From contig JAAKFP010000134.1 in NCBI GenBank assembly GCA_011065005.1, positions 1-6,905 on the forward strand: DNA of 6,905 nt, read 5' to 3'. A program made the position numbers and the translations under genes. The notes beneath the pieces are model-generated. The model did not search any database. It saw only the letters and a program-made list of their open reading frames with translations, and was not told where the DNA came from. This document shows positions 6,697-6,905 of the stretch, in pieces; within the stretch, counting starts at the first letter, position 1, and the number at the start of each line of letters is the position of its first letter. The stretch comes from Chlamydiota bacterium (GTDB lineage: Bacteria > Chlamydiota > Chlamydiia > Chlamydiales > Waddliaceae).

Positions 6697-6893
6697 AATA
6701 CTATAAGTTCAGAGCTCCTGACCCCGAGGATTTTTGATGAGACCATTTCTCCAAAAACCAAAACCTTTGGTATCTTCTCTTGTGAGTGTATTCTTGAGAC
6801 CATCTGGGAAAAGATCGGCTTTTTTGGGATCACCCAAAACCCTTACTATTGAATTTCCCTCCTATGAGGTCAGGAGTTCTGAAGTTAAGTATT
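6697..6893. repeat. imperfect inverted repeat, 27- and 26-bp arms, 144-bp interior
   Basis: The left arm at 6697-6723, read as reverse complement, matches the right arm at 6868-6893 over 24 bases with two mismatches and one single-base gap. Shared blocks are GGTCAGGAG, TCTGAA, TTA and AGTATT. The 144-bp interior (6724-6867) holds a smaller perfect hairpin. This could be the ends of a small non-autonomous mobile element, a long RNA stem, or two oppositely oriented copies of one sequence. No flanking target duplication is visible. Confidence 0.6.
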
Positions 6894-6905
6894 TGAGTAG
6901 CGGAT
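6737..6905 (+). CDS. possible 5' part of a gene running off the window
   Basis: A frame opens at ATG 6737 with GAGG at 6726-6729, a 7-nt spacing, and stays open to the window edge (56 codons). It begins MRPFLQKPKPLVSS and its visible end includes TIEFPSYEVRSSEVKYLSSG, which looks like ordinary protein. It conflicts with the B-frame extension over 6737-6852, so at most one of the two is coding there. The right arm of the inverted repeat lies within it and encodes VRSSEVKY. A shorter version could start at GTG 6782. No family is recognised, and the length is too small for certainty. Confidence 0.3.
   Translation, partial: MRPFLQKPKPLVSSLVSVFLRPSGKRSAFLGSPKTLTIEFPSYEVRSSEVKYLSSG
6822..6839. other. 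perfect 7-bp stem-loop
   Basis: TTTTGGG (6822-6828) and CCCAAAA (6833-6839) pair perfectly around the 4-nt loop ATCA. Six T bases (6820-6825) overlap the stem's 5' side. No T tract follows the stem on either strand, so it does not qualify as a classic rho-independent terminator. It lies inside the larger inverted repeat. Confidence 0.5.

Larger units (their letters stand above)
6559..6852 (+). pseudogene. in-frame coding-like extension of gene B with a second TAA
   Basis: The reading frame of gene B continues after its TAA as SFNLKSAVEDDL, meets TAA at 6595-6597, and then stays open for 84 codons to TGA at 6850-6852. The open part includes GPFTVWGVHGNLVVRDNIEW and ends in GITQNPYY. Its many purine-first codons (GAC AAT ATC GAA, GAG ACC ATT) look coding. 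The ATG at 6628 lacks a ribosome binding site, so an independent gene starting there is unlikely. The likeliest reading is a degraded gene or the decayed 3' part of a longer B. An opposing minus-strand frame of 79 codons (6594-6833, GTG start) also exists, so the coding strand is not settled, and part of the region also belongs to an inverted repeat. No homologue is recognised. Confidence 0.3.

Noticed and set aside
6594..6833. A 79-codon minus-strand frame with a GTG start
   Set aside because: It has no ribosome binding site and no familiar motif. It passes through the left arm of the inverted repeat. It cannot be fully excluded, but it is weaker than the plus-strand readings.
6822..6839. 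Rho-independent terminator after gene B
   Set aside because: The stem has only three G-C pairs and no T tract follows it on either strand. It is also more than 260 bp from the stop of gene B.
6877..6905. GAAGTTAAG followed by AGTAGCGGAT, reminiscent of the conserved loop of 5S rRNA
   Set aside because: The preceding bases lack the expected CCGAAC and ACACCYGTTCCCAT context and no 5S helix I can be formed. The word is also part of the inverted repeat.

Overview
The window is dominated by one very long minus-strand gene (126-5405). It encodes a 1759-residue protein with a single N-terminal membrane anchor and a long beta-rich body. Its C-terminal region resembles the AsmA/YhdP/TamB group of envelope proteins, so the organism is most likely a Gram-negative (diderm) bacterium. 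Protein style and moderate GC suggest an environmental member of the Chlamydiota, but this is an inference from memory and is not proven by a marker gene.

Layout. Positions 1-125 hold no intact gene. A short plus-strand open tail ending at 85 vaguely resembles the C-terminal helix of MnmE, and may be a remnant or chance. Positions 126-5405 are the AsmA-like gene. Positions 5406-5488 are a very tight divergent region with a perfect 9-bp inverted repeat (5414-5422 and 5449-5457) around a possible -10 box of the long gene. From 5421 to 5833 lies a plus-strand gene, called A here, whose reading frame appears broken near its 5' end. Adding one T in the T run at 5470-5473 would restore an ATG-started protein of about 137 residues. 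Gene A ends in an ATGA overlap with an intact, unrecognised 242-residue gene, called B here (5830-6558), which has a strong Shine-Dalgarno sequence. A and B look like a two-gene, translationally coupled unit.

After B, 6559-6905 is not simple spacer. B's frame continues past its TAA and one further TAA as a coding-like open stretch to 6852. A 24-bp dyad element near the 5' end of A recurs just after B. A 26/27-bp imperfect inverted repeat (6697-6723 and 6868-6893) encloses a smaller perfect hairpin (6822-6839). A possible partial gene with a plausible ribosome binding site at 6737 runs off the window end. The most likely reading is a decaying or rearranged accessory cassette (A, B and derivatives) inserted beside a conserved envelope-biogenesis gene. 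No RNA genes, CRISPR arrays, insertion-sequence transposases or convincing rho-independent terminators were seen.
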